Shown one piece after another: positions 16,850 to 24,816 of a stretch of DNA of 35,316 nt; positions within the stretch are counted from its first letter, which is position 1, and each line of letters starts with the position of its first letter. The notes under the pieces were generated by a model. That model saw only the letters and a program-made list of their open reading frames with translations, was not told the origin of the DNA and did no database searches. Source of the DNA: Glaciecola sp. (GTDB taxonomy: Bacteria > Pseudomonadota > Gammaproteobacteria > Enterobacterales > Alteromonadaceae); contig JAQWNF010000016.1 in assembly GCA_029246415.1 (NCBI GenBank), positions 1 through 35,316 of the forward strand. The letters run 5' to 3'. The position numbers and the translations under genes are program-made.

Positions 16850-18100
16850 ATGCCACTTTCAGATACATCTATTAAGAATGCTAAACCTTCAGATAAACCC
16901 TACAAGTTAACTGATGGTGGTGGGCTTTATATGCTCATTAAACCTTCTGGCTATAAGAGTTGGAAGTATGATTTTAGACTCGACAACACTCGTGGCAGCT
17001 ATACGATTGGTAAATACCCAGACATCAGCTTAAAAATAGCCCGCCAAGAACACCGAGAAGCACGCGAGCTTGTTGCCCGAGGTATCAACCCAAAACAAAT
17101 AAAAGTGCAGCGTAAGGTTAATGATGACTTAAAAAACAAACGCTTTAGTTACTACATGAACCAATGGTTTGATAAACAAGTGCTTGCTGAATCGACCGCC
17201 AAAGATTTAAGACAACGCATCGATAAAAACCTGATACCTTTTCTGGATAAGAAAAACTTAGACGAATACACGACTGCCGACTTGTTAAAGATAATGCTTA
17301 ACATCAGCGACAGAGGTGCTAAGGAAACCGCTATTAGGTTGGCTAATATAGTGAGGCGTGTATTCAACGAAATATTAGTATTAGGTATCATATCAAGCAA
17401 TCCCGCACAGGGCTTAGCGGAGTTACTACCCAAACCAGATAGACGCATTGACAACAACTTTGGTCATATAACCTCACCTGAAGACTTAAAAGTGTTACTA
17501 AACCAAATTGACTCGCCTTCTGCTAAACAAGATTATGCAGTCACTCAAGCATTAAAATTAATGCCTCTTGTTTTCCTTAGACCATACAATATTCGCTTCC
17601 TCAAGTGGGAATACATTAACTTCGATACTAACATCATCAAGATACCCGCTACCGAGCTAAAAAACAATAAACCCCTTGATGTGCCATTAGCGACACAAGC
17701 TGTGGCAATACTAAAAAACATGAGAAAACTCACCGGGGATAAAGAGTATGTTTTCGTTGCTAACCGGGGTAATGATAAACCTTTAAGCGAAAACACGACC
17801 ACTGTGGCATTAAAACGCTTAATTAACCCTTCAACTAACAAACCATTTGGTACAGGATACATGACCTCACATGGTTTCAGGCACACTGCAAGTACCCTGC
17901 TAAACGAACTTGGGTTTCATCCTGATATCATTGAGCTACAACTGGCCCATACTAATAAAGACCGGATCCGGGCAACCTATAACAAAGCAAAGTGGATGGA
18001 CAAAAGAACCAATATGATGCAGGCTTGGGCTGATTACCTAGATTCGCTAAAAGCTGGCGATAGTACCTCCCTTATTAGTCAGAAGCTCTCTAATGCATAA
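16850..18100 (+). CDS. int: P4-type tyrosine-recombinase integrase
   Basis: This 416-residue protein has an N-terminal arm-binding domain of the DUF4102 type (LSDTSIKNAKPSDKPYKLTD, then GGGLYMLIKPSGYKSWKYDF), a central SAM-like domain (about 95-180) and a C-terminal catalytic domain. The catalytic set is Arg244 (FLRPYNIRFL), His341 and Arg344 (SHGFRHTAST), His367 (QLAHTNKD) and Tyr377 (ATYNKAKW). The common RPGEL motif is replaced by RPYNI, but the Arg is kept. Length is normal and the gene looks intact. It should insert and remove the island at the tRNA-Ser 3' end. It starts 170 bp from attL and its 3' end overlaps the next gene by 8 bp. Confidence 0.95.
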   Translation: MPLSDTSIKNAKPSDKPYKLTDGGGLYMLIKPSGYKSWKYDFRLDNTRGSYTIGKYPDISLKIARQEHREARELVARGINPKQIKVQRKVNDDLKNKRFSYYMNQWFDKQVLAESTAKDLRQRIDKNLIPFLDKKNLDEYTTADLLKIMLNISDRGAKETAIRLANIVRRVFNEILVLGIISSNPAQGLAELLPKPDRRIDNNFGHITSPEDLKVLLNQIDSPSAKQDYAVTQALKLMPLVFLRPYNIRFLKWEYINFDTNIIKIPATELKNNKPLDVPLATQAVAILKNMRKLTGDKEYVFVANRGNDKPLSENTTTVALKRLINPSTNKPFGTGYMTSHGFRHTASTLLNELGFHPDIIELQLAHTNKDRIRATYNKAKWMDKRTNMMQAWADYLDSLKAGDSTSLISQKLSNA

Positions 18101-18800
18101 TAACCAACCGACACAATTTATAATGACGCGACAATCAGTCCTACCTTTTGAGTTAAGTATGGGTGAAGTATTTGATTACCTTGGCTTGGGAGGAATACAA
18201 AAGTACGAGACCAAACTGCTCGACCGGATCAATATTGATAAGATGCCCATCAGAATAAAGGATAAAAACAACACATTAGTTGATGGATGTTTGATTTATG
18301 ATATTGAATTACACGAAAAAGCATATCGTCAATTTGATAAAACAACACCATTCATCCCCAACAACAGATACAAAATACTCTCCGTCGTTAATGACACTAG
18401 CGACACTATAATCAGTGTATCGACAAATAACATAATCATCACCACCAAACAGATGTATGCCACTAGGGACGAAATAACTGAGTACTTCAGGCAAGATATT
18501 CAGACCGATTTACCCACACTGAATACTAAAACAAAATCAACGAAACCTAAGTCAGAATCAAAAACGGATGAACGGGTTCGAGAATTTAATCAGTTTTGTG
18601 AAGAAAGGGCAGAAGAAAAGAACTTACTCAACAGTCAACACCAGACCATCTATGATTCGTTTCACCCCCCAATGACTAAAGCAGATTTCTACAAAGAATT
18701 ATATAAACATAATAGGGAAATATTTAACTTTAACTCTGGGGATTTTTTCGCAGACCAAAGAGTAAAAATCACATTTAACAAAGCTGCAAGAAGCAGATAA
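18093..18800 (+). CDS. Unknown island protein coupled to the integrase
   Basis: This is a 235-residue protein that I do not recognise. The start overlaps the integrase end by 8 bp; ATG at 18123 (MTRQSVLPFELSMGEVFDYL) is an alternative. Residues 1-130 look like a mixed alpha/beta domain with a short beta-rich part (NNRYKILSVVNDTSDTIISV). Residues 140-170 are a Lys/Ser/Thr-rich linker (TKSTKPKSESKTDER), followed by a charged helical tail (YKELYKHNREIFNFNSGDFF). There is no signal peptide or membrane segment. The place right after the integrase is often used for excision, immunity or defence genes in such islands, but nothing in the sequence shows which this is. Confidence 0.75.
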   Translation: MHNNQPTQFIMTRQSVLPFELSMGEVFDYLGLGGIQKYETKLLDRINIDKMPIRIKDKNNTLVDGCLIYDIELHEKAYRQFDKTTPFIPNNRYKILSVVNDTSDTIISVSTNNIIITTKQMYATRDEITEYFRQDIQTDLPTLNTKTKSTKPKSESKTDERVREFNQFCEERAEEKNLLNSQHQTIYDSFHPPMTKADFYKELYKHNREIFNFNSGDFFADQRVKITFNKAARSR

Positions 18801-18806
18801 CCATTC

Positions 18807-18834
18807 ACATGTATGGATTGATTTCCATACATGT
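18807..18834. repeat. Perfect 11-bp inverted repeat before alpA
   Basis: ACATGTATGGA and TCCATACATGT flank a 6-base loop. It follows the stop of the unknown gene and lies 153 bp before alpA. No T-run follows (CCCTCCCTCCCC does), so it is not a standard terminator. A partial half site, ATCCATACTAG, occurs about 55 bp downstream. It may be a regulator's operator in the alpA control region. Confidence 0.5.
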
Positions 18835-18986
18835 CCCTCCCTCCCCTTGTTGTATCTAACCTGCAGAAAAACATGCTAAAAAACATATATCCATACTAGT
18901 GACATCCCAAATGAAACCCTTATTCTGGTATCGAACCCCAAAGCAATTGCTGCGGATTTTTTAACACAAAGAATGAGGATGACATT

Positions 18987-19202
18987 ATGAGTCACTCTGA
19001 TGAAGACCGTATAATACGCATTAAAGAAACCAAACATATATCAGGTTTTTCGAAGTCGTACATATACCAATTAGAACAAAAAGGGCTATTCCCAAAAAGA
19101 ATTCCGTTAGTAGACGGCGGCACAGCTGTCGGTTGGCTGGAGTCTGAAGTGTATGAATGGCTGAATTCTAGAATTAAACAACGTGATGAGGAGGCAGCGT
19201 AA
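18987..19202 (+). CDS. alpA: AlpA-family excisionase/regulator
   Basis: This 71-residue protein with a MerR-like winged helix matches the AlpA pattern: RIIRIKETKHISGFSKSYIY, then LEQKGLFPKRIPL and VGWLESEVYEWL. AlpA proteins activate or act as excision factors for P4-like prophages. The sequence AATGAGGATGACATT before the ATG supplies a ribosome site. Its stop overlaps the next ATG (TAATG), so the next gene is coupled to it. It probably controls excision of the island or the replication operon. Confidence 0.9.
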   Translation: MSHSDEDRIIRIKETKHISGFSKSYIYQLEQKGLFPKRIPLVDGGTAVGWLESEVYEWLNSRIKQRDEEAA

Positions 19203-19501
19203 TGATTATGCACATCCCACAACAAGTAACGAAAACCGTTTACACAGCGCTTACTGAACAACAATGCTTAGTGGTAACCAAACTAATTGTTAATGGGCAA
19301 ATAACGGCTGATGAGATGGTTGAGTCAGGCATTAAAGCCCCATCACCAGTTATATCTGAACTACGAAAAATGGGAGTGGAAATTATTACCATCCCTGCTA
19401 GCTATACGATCGATGCCAATGGGCATAAACAATATCTCACGCCATTAAGGTATACCGCTGATGGTGAACATTTATATGAAGGAATTACTTATGACGAGTA
19501 A
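19202..19501 (+). CDS. Small island protein with a predicted winged-helix fold
   Basis: This 99-residue protein is coupled to alpA by a one-base stop/start overlap. It has a helix-rich middle (LTEQQCLVVTKLIVNGQITA, then SGIKAPSPVISELRKMGVEI) like a helix-turn-helix that selects between variants, and a beta-type end. Small proteins of this kind often sit between AlpA and the primase in P4-like islands. The role is probably DNA binding, such as copy control or excision; the fold is inferred from the helix pattern only. It overlaps the primase start by 11 bp. Confidence 0.75.
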   Translation: MIMHIPQQVTKTVYTALTEQQCLVVTKLIVNGQITADEMVESGIKAPSPVISELRKMGVEIITIPASYTIDANGHKQYLTPLRYTADGEHLYEGITYDE

Positions 19502-21755
19502 CATTCTAAGAGAAAAAAACGACCTGCAAGCCGCCAAGCAAGAACAGGTCGATTTAATCAAGACAGCTAACAAATTAGCTTTTGCCAAGATGTATGCTAG
19601 CTATGACTTTAGCATATTCCCTTGCAAAGTTAACAGTAAAATCCCTGCTATTTCGAAATGGCAAGAAGCGGCTACCAGTGAGCTTGCAACTATCGAGGGA
19701 TGGTGGGCAGAAAACCCGGATTACAACATCGGCGTTGTTGCAGGTGAGCACATTGTACTGGATGTTGATATTAAACCTGATGGGAGTGTTAATGGGTTCG
19801 CTAGTTTGGATAAGCACCCTGCACTACCCGACACGTTTACGGTCAATACCCCCAGTGGTGGTAAACATTATTACTTTGCTACTGATGATGCTTCTCTACT
19901 GAGGTTGCGCCAAGGGTTTGAGCCGGGGTTAGATATACGTGCAGGTGGAAAGGGTTATAGTGTTGGCGCAGGTAGCAGCATTTATGGGGTTAATTATGAG
20001 GCTGATGTTGATAGCGTTGAATTGGCAGATGCACCTGATTGGGTACTTGCAGCCGCTTTAAAAAAGTCCCCTGCTGCATCAAAGCTAAAATTGCATGTTA
20101 CCAGTCAGGATGTGTCACCTGTATCAGTACCGTTATCGGAAATTGCCACCGTACTCAGCTACATTGACCCTGATGTTAGTTATGAAAAATGGATAAACAT
20201 AGGTATGGCTATTCATAGTGAGTATCCCTGCATGAAAGGATTGGAGTTATGGGATAACTGGTCAAGCGATGGGCAAACATATCAACCTAATGAATGCGCA
20301 ATGCACTGGAACGGCTTTGATGTGGGCGAGGGTATCACCATTGGTACGCTTTTTTACTATGCACCAGAGTATCTAATAGCCAAAGCAGGTTATATCGACA
20401 TTCAAACCATACATGGCGAAAACGACACCACCCTCGCCGAGTTCTTTGTGGACCAATATCGTTCTACTATTATTTATGAGAGTACAGCAAAGAACTGGCT
20501 GGTGTTTGATGATGGCGAATGGGTCAAGGCACAAGATGCCAAACGCCTAGTGTTAGAAAGATACAAGAAAGTGGTGATTGAGATAAAACGGCAAATTCAA
20601 GCTGGGGTTGACGTTCCCATGTCAATGAAGTGGCTGAACAAGGCAATGAATCACGCAAATCAAAACTCGGTGCTCAAGATTGTCGAAACACACTTATCCG
20701 TAGGTGCAGGTAAGCTAGATGCCAACTCGAACCTATTTGGGCTTGGGAAAGATGTGTATGAAATATCAACCCACACACTTCGGACTGCTAAAGGTGAAGA
20801 TTTGGTCACTAAATCACTAGGGACGCATTACGATAAAAACGCAACATGCCCTGTATGGGAGCGATTTATCTTAACGGCAATGGAAGGTGACCAAGAGATG
20901 GTCAGTTATCTACAGCGCCTAGTTGGGTATTTTTTGACAACAAGTATCACTGAGCAACAGCTATTTTTCTTTTACGGCAGTGGCGCAAATGGTAAATCGA
21001 CCTTCCTTGATTTAGTCAAAGCCATGCTCGGTGATTACGCTGTCAAAATTAACTCAGATACCATCATGAAAGGCAAAATTGGTGGACGCTCTAATGCTGT
21101 TATGGCTGGTATTGCAGACCTTGCAGGTACGAGATTAGGGATAACAGATGAGATGGATGATAACAGTGCTGCATTTGATACACAGACGCTCAAATCGTTA
21201 TCCGGGGATGATGAAGTGACAGGGAGACGCTTATACAGTAATCCATTCACGTTCAAATCAACGGCTAAAATAGTGATGTACGGAAACGATAAGCCCTACG
21301 GCAATATCAATGACGGAGGCTTTTGGCGACGCATGCGCTTTATCCACTTTGGTTATGTCGTCCCTAAAGAGCAGCGTGACCCTAATTTGCTCAATACATT
21401 AAAATCAGAGATGCCGGGGATATTAAACTGGGCATTAGCCGGATTAGTTCAATGGGAGAAGCAAGGCTTGAATGCACCCGACAAAGTGACGCACGATAGT
21501 GCTGGATACAAAAAAGAACTTGATAGTATAACTGAGTACTTTGACGATAATGTGCAGCTTCAACCCGATTCGATAACCACATCAAAGATACTATACGAGG
21601 GTTACATTAGGTGGTGTGAAGAGAATTTGCTGATACCTGAGCTCAAACACAGCTTCAGTCGAAAATGTGCAGTGTATTTCAAGCAACATCCAACGGTAAC
21701 GCCATACAAAACCAGTAAGAGCCGCGGTTACAAAGGCATTAAGTTAAAAATGTAG
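19491..21755 (+). CDS. Prim-Pol/D5-type helicase replication protein
   Basis: This is a 754-residue protein. Residues 35-190 are an archaeo-eukaryotic-type bifunctional primase/polymerase: FPCKVNSKIPAISKW, catalytic Asp91 and Asp93 in LDVDI, and TPSGGKHYYF with the catalytic His. A PriCT-like helical part follows (about 220-300: YIDPDVSYEKWINIGMAIHS). Then comes a D5_N/helicase superfamily 3-like ATPase, with Walker A GSGANGKST from residue 496, GITDEMDD as Walker B and VMYGNDKP as the sensor motif. ATG at 19491 is chosen because AAGGA lies 8 bases before it. It is intact. It would prime and unwind the island's DNA for autonomous replication after excision, like P4 alpha. Confidence 0.93.
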   Translation: MTSNILREKNDLQAAKQEQVDLIKTANKLAFAKMYASYDFSIFPCKVNSKIPAISKWQEAATSELATIEGWWAENPDYNIGVVAGEHIVLDVDIKPDGSVNGFASLDKHPALPDTFTVNTPSGGKHYYFATDDASLLRLRQGFEPGLDIRAGGKGYSVGAGSSIYGVNYEADVDSVELADAPDWVLAAALKKSPAASKLKLHVTSQDVSPVSVPLSEIATVLSYIDPDVSYEKWINIGMAIHSEYPCMKGLELWDNWSSDGQTYQPNECAMHWNGFDVGEGITIGTLFYYAPEYLIAKAGYIDIQTIHGENDTTLAEFFVDQYRSTIIYESTAKNWLVFDDGEWVKAQDAKRLVLERYKKVVIEIKRQIQAGVDVPMSMKWLNKAMNHANQNSVLKIVETHLSVGAGKLDANSNLFGLGKDVYEISTHTLRTAKGEDLVTKSLGTHYDKNATCPVWERFILTAMEGDQEMVSYLQRLVGYFLTTSITEQQLFFFYGSGANGKSTFLDLVKAMLGDYAVKINSDTIMKGKIGGRSNAVMAGIADLAGTRLGITDEMDDNSAAFDTQTLKSLSGDDEVTGRRLYSNPFTFKSTAKIVMYGNDKPYGNINDGGFWRRMRFIHFGYVVPKEQRDPNLLNTLKSEMPGILNWALAGLVQWEKQGLNAPDKVTHDSAGYKKELDSITEYFDDNVQLQPDSITTSKILYEGYIRWCEENLLIPELKHSFSRKCAVYFKQHPTVTPYKTSKSRGYKGIKLKM

Positions 21756-21822
21756 TGAAAGTGACACCAGTGGCGGCTGAAATATAACTTATTTATTTTC
21801 GTGTTTTACGATGTTCATGAAA

Positions 21823-21850
21823 AAACATAAAAAATAAATGTTTGTTTTTT
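21823..21850 (+). terminator. Possible terminator downstream of the primase gene
   Basis: A 6-bp AT-rich stem (AAACAT/ATGTTT) with a 9-base loop is followed by G and six T. It is weak because the stem is poor in GC. It lies inside the possible origin region. Confidence 0.35.
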
Positions 21851-21934
21851 GCCGTCACTAGCGTCATTCAATGTTCATAAAATAGTTAAATGGATACCTA
21901 CATCAGTACAATTTAATATTGTGCGGGTGCAGGA

Positions 21935-21981
21935 TATCAAGCAAGCGAAGTGCGGTAGAACTGTACGCAACTGTATGTAAA
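21935..21981 (+). repeat. 47-bp repeat, copy 1
   Basis: It matches 33774-33820 at 44 of 47 positions. The block can fold: AGTGCG and CGCAACT pair around GTAGAACTGTA. Copy 1 lies after the primase; copy 2 lies in the relic region right of the tRNA-Ser fragment. The most likely source is a shared end segment of related islands. Confidence 0.7.
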
Positions 21982-22289
21982 CCTAAGACGCTAATGACAT
22001 AAGCAGTAGTACTTAGCCTAGTTAGAAGGATGTCTCGTGCATGATCCACACAAAGGCTTGCAGGGCGCTCTTAAAGCTAACTGATACATTGCGAGGCCTA
22101 GATATCTGATGTCTCTTGTATGACTGGTACAGCGCAAGGCTGGACGATAACTAGTAGATGCAGCCATGTACTTTATTTAAAGACTGAGCAGGTAGACGTA
22201 GCTTCCTAAAGAACTTCCGTCCACTTACTCTAGTTAATTGATTTGTAACTTTAATGCTTCAGACGTTAACTGCTGGTCAGCAAAGATTA

Positions 22290-22607
22290 TTAAATCATTC
22301 GTCGCCACATTACCACCATTGGCCACTGTGACACTTTCCGTAAATATCTAAGGTTACTTAGCAATATAAAGAAGTCATTTACTCCCCCCGCCCCCATTAC
22401 ATAAAAATCAGACACGAAAAAGGTTCCAGAAAAAGTTCCAGAATTAAAATTTACATTGGGAGTCTTAGTATGTAGATTAACACTGACCCTAGATTGAATC
22501 AGCATTAGGGAAGAACGCTCCAATAGTTCTGCAATCTTAAAATGTAAGCTTTCTATCGCCGATTGCGTTTTATTATTTTCAAATGACTTCATAATATCTT
22601 GAGCCAT
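22290..22607 (-). CDS. Doubtful small open frame
   Basis: This frame of 105 codons starts at ATG 22607, with AGGAAG 8 bases before it. The N-terminal 45 residues (MAQDIMKSFENNKTQSAIES, then HFKIAELLERSSLMLIQSRV) look like plausible helix. The later part runs across a 12-bp-period DNA repeat (22423-22443), which produces an odd NSGTFSGTFF stretch, and it ends in an unlikely tail. It could be a real small gene, a chance frame, or a 5' relic joined to noncoding DNA. I recognise no family. Confidence 0.25.
   Translation of the reverse strand: MAQDIMKSFENNKTQSAIESLHFKIAELLERSSLMLIQSRVSVNLHTKTPNVNFNSGTFSGTFFVSDFYVMGAGGVNDFFILLSNLRYLRKVSQWPMVVMWRRMI
22423..22443. repeat. 12-bp-period direct repeat (GTTCCAGAA pair)
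   Basis: GTTCCAGAA occurs at 22423-22431 and 22435-22443, 12 bp apart, just as in the four repeat pairs near the attachment sites, but with its own sequence. It may mark the end of another integrated element between the satellite core and the sugar cargo. No tRNA sequence is visible beside it. Confidence 0.45.
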
Positions 22608-22704
22608 TTCTGGAACTTCCTCCAATTCTTCATACGTTCACTGGTGGATTACAAAAGGCAGTACGCGCAGACGTTGAAATTACTATGATAATGTTGATGC
22701 TATA

Positions 22705-23580
22705 TTAGTTTGTGACTGCAAGGTTTCTAAGCAATTTAGACAAAGTAACTTGCCCGGTTGCCATGGTTTTTAATACATCTAGTGTATGGTCGCGTTCCAC
22801 AAAGAAGTGTTGTATACCCGATATTTCATGCTGCGCAAAAATACTGTCGAAATCAATGACACCGGTCCCAACATCAGCAAAGTCACCTTGTGCATCCATA
22901 TCTTTTACATGAAACAGTGGAAAACGTTGTGGGTACTTTTTGAAGTAATCGGTTGGTGATTGATTGGCTTTTGCCATCCAATATAAGTCCATTTCAATTT
23001 TCATTAAATCAGCGTCGGTTTCATTTAACAGAACATCAAAAGGGACTTGGTTGTGTGTCTTGAAGAATTCAAAGTCATGGTGATGATACGCAAATTGAAT
23101 GTCCGCTTGTTTGCAGGCTTCGCCAAATTTATTGCATTTGACCGCCAGCTTTTTATAAGTATCAATGCCACCATCGCGCTGTTCGTCGGTTAAGTAAGGT
23201 AGTACAATATATTTATGGCCAAGGGTATGGGCGTCTTCAATAATTTGTGAAAGGTTGGCGTTTAAATCGTCTAAACCATAATGTGCTGAGGGTGCCGTTA
23301 AGCCAAGTTCTCTTAATGTGCTTGCAAGCTCCTGAGTGGTCTTATTGAAATACCCAGCAAACTCGACTTCTTGGTAGCCGGTCTTCGCCACGAGATTAAG
23401 CGCCTTTATTGGGTCTTGCGCCATGAGATCCCGCAAGGTGTAAAGTTGTATGCCGGTCGTGAATTTCATCGGTTTAAGCTTACTAGATCCGTGTGCAAAA
23501 GGAACAAGGCATGAGGCAAGCCCAAGTCCCAACATGGTTTTTGTGAACTGTCGACGTTGTTGCATAAAAGTATGTTGCAT
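22705..23580 (-). CDS. Exported TIM-barrel sugar isomerase/epimerase
   Basis: This 291-residue protein has a Tat-type signal (MQQRRQFTKTMLGLGLASCL, cleavage near FAHG, about residue 30), so it acts in the periplasm. The rest is an AP-endonuclease-2/xylose-isomerase-like barrel: GIQLYTLRD, TGYQEVEFAGYF, then metal-site residues in QFAYHHHDFEFF, MKIEMDLYWMAK and FPLFHVKDMD, ending HFFVERDH. Proteins of this type act as isomerases, epimerases or, in 3-keto-glycoside pathways, as lyases/hydratases on keto sugars. It is 14 bp downstream of the LacI gene and co-transcribed with it. The exact reaction is not visible from sequence. Confidence 0.85.
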   Translation of the reverse strand: MQHTFMQQRRQFTKTMLGLGLASCLVPFAHGSSKLKPMKFTTGIQLYTLRDLMAQDPIKALNLVAKTGYQEVEFAGYFNKTTQELASTLRELGLTAPSAHYGLDDLNANLSQIIEDAHTLGHKYIVLPYLTDEQRDGGIDTYKKLAVKCNKFGEACKQADIQFAYHHHDFEFFKTHNQVPFDVLLNETDADLMKIEMDLYWMAKANQSPTDYFKKYPQRFPLFHVKDMDAQGDFADVGTGVIDFDSIFAQHEISGIQHFFVERDHTLDVLKTMATGQVTLSKLLRNLAVTN

Positions 23581-23594
23581 AAATAATACTCACA

Positions 23595-24599
23595 TTAATT
23601 AGTTGTTAAGGCGGGTGCTATGCCAGTGCTAGAGCGCATTACTAGCTCAAATGGCAGAATAACTTTGGCTGATTTTGTCGTTTTATCTTGCAATAAATTG
23701 ATTAACATCGCCACAGAGGTCTGCCCAAATTCTTCGGCTGGTTGTGAAATGGTAGTCAATGGCGGGTCGCAATATTGCGAAAACTCAATATTGTCAAAAC
23801 CCGCAACAGAAATATCATCAGGTACCTGTAAATTGTTTTCTTTAAACGCCTTGATTGCGCCAATTGCTGTTTCGTCATTTTCACAAAACACTGCGGTTGG
23901 GCGTGTTGAGCATTGCAATATTTGATGCCCAGCTAAATAACCAGATGACATACTAAAATCACTGGCAAACATCATTGACGAGTCAAATGTCAGTCCAGCA
24001 TTGTGTAATGCGTCTTTGTAGCCGTGTAATCTTTGTTGGGTTAATGGGCTTTGTTGAGGGCCTTTGATCAATGCTATCTTGGTGTGACCTAAGCTGATTA
24101 GATGCTCAGTCATTGATTTTGCAGCCGCATAATTGTCTAAGGTCACAGTAGTGCATGGCGCAGTTTCTAACACTTCACATGCATTAATCATGGGTAATAC
24201 ACCGTTATAATCAACAAAGGGATTATACGCACGCAACTGAATCAGTCCATCTGCTTGAGAGGTTTGCACCATCTTGGCGTAGTGCGCTTCTGTGGTCTCA
24301 TCGCCGAGGGTGTTTACCAGTAGTATCGAATATCCATGAGATGCAGCCTCGGTTTGCATACCAGATATCACTCTAGCAAAAAATACGTTAGCAACATCAG
24401 GAACTAAAGCAACAATGGTGAGTGTTTTACCCGAGCGAAACTTCACCGCCATCAGGTTGGGTTGATAGTCTAACGTGCGGATTGCGTGCATGACTTTTTC
24501 GCGTGTTTTAGTCGAGACTTTGTCTGTCTTTTGCAAAGTACGCGATACGGTCGCCACTGAGACCCCCGCAAGCTCAGCTACTTTTCTTATGTTAGCCAT
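23595..24599 (-). CDS. LacI-family regulator of the island sugar cargo
   Basis: This 334-residue protein has an N-terminal LacI helix-turn-helix (IRKVAELAGVSVATVSRTLQ) and hinge (DYQPNLMAVKFRSG). A sugar-binding-like effector domain follows (IVALVPDVANVFFARVISGM; VTLDNYAAA; TAVFCENDETAIGAI; ISVAGFDNIEF). It is divergent from the seven-gene operon, with operator-like sites between them, and is followed by a co-transcribed isomerase gene. It should repress both units until a glycoside-derived inducer appears. Its HTH differs from that of the galactose-locus regulator, and so do its candidate sites. Confidence 0.92.
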   Translation of the reverse strand: MANIRKVAELAGVSVATVSRTLQKTDKVSTKTREKVMHAIRTLDYQPNLMAVKFRSGKTLTIVALVPDVANVFFARVISGMQTEAASHGYSILLVNTLGDETTEAHYAKMVQTSQADGLIQLRAYNPFVDYNGVLPMINACEVLETAPCTTVTLDNYAAAKSMTEHLISLGHTKIALIKGPQQSPLTQQRLHGYKDALHNAGLTFDSSMMFASDFSMSSGYLAGHQILQCSTRPTAVFCENDETAIGAIKAFKENNLQVPDDISVAGFDNIEFSQYCDPPLTTISQPAEEFGQTSVAMLINLLQDKTTKSAKVILPFELVMRSSTGIAPALTTN

Positions 24600-24618
24600 A
24601 ATAATCTTCCCACAATAA

Positions 24619-24632
24619 TGTAACCGATATCA
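24619..24632. promoter_or_regulatory. LacI-type operator in the cargo divergent region
   Basis: TGTAACCGATATCA is near-palindromic around a central CG and lies 20 bp before the lacI start. A related half site occurs in TGAAACCCGTTACA at 24731-24744, 73 bp before the Gfo/Idh start. The two could bind the regulator at 23595-24599 and control both directions. The match to the family consensus is by eye. Confidence 0.6.
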
Positions 24633-24730
24633 TTTACCCGAAGAATAAGCACAAATTCACTCAATGCCAATTAATTTATATCGTAAAAATAATTAAGCTA
24701 AAATTAACAAACTACCCTTGATTAATCAAA

Positions 24731-24744
24731 TGAAACCCGTTACA
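24731..24744. promoter_or_regulatory. Second operator-like site before the cargo operon
   Basis: TGAAACCCGTTACA carries the half site CGTTACA, the reverse complement of TGTAACG and close to TGTAACC at 24619. It lies in the promoter region of the plus-strand operon. Symmetry is weaker than in the first site. Confidence 0.4.
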
Positions 24745-24816
24745 TTTATTTTTTTGTTAACATTTTGAACTCAGCTTTGTTAACAACTGTTCAGTTTTTA
24801 ATTGTGTGGGGGGCGC

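Larger units (their letters stand above)
21756..22289. other. Noncoding, repeat-bearing stretch after the primase gene (possible origin)
   Basis: No convincing gene is present. From 21764 to 21873 an imperfect inverted pair (GACACCAGTGGCGGC against GCCGTCACTAGCGTC) brackets AT-rich DNA, with two ATGTTCAT copies (near 21811 and 21871). This layout suits a replication origin next to the replication gene. A 47-bp block at 21935-21981 recurs at 33774-33820. Two related segments start GATGTCTCGTGCATGA (22029) and GATGTCTCTTGTATGA (22108), 79 bp apart, each followed by a GC-richer stretch; GGCTG/CAGCC near 22138 could form a stem. This may be a structured RNA or the relic of an older island end. 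Confidence 0.45.

Noticed and set aside
21935-21981. The 47-bp block as an integron attC site
   Set aside because: The core GTTRRRY and its inverse are absent, there is no cassette array, and only two distant copies exist.
21925-22200. Group II intron, suggested by GTGCG near 21921
   Set aside because: No domain V motif and no intron-encoded reverse transcriptase are present.
22381-22399. C-rich stretch CTCCCCCCGCCCCCA as a second tRNA-Ser attachment core beside the GTTCCAGAA repeats
   Set aside because: It resembles CTCTCTCCGCCA only loosely, and no T-arm or anticodon-arm sequence lies next to it.
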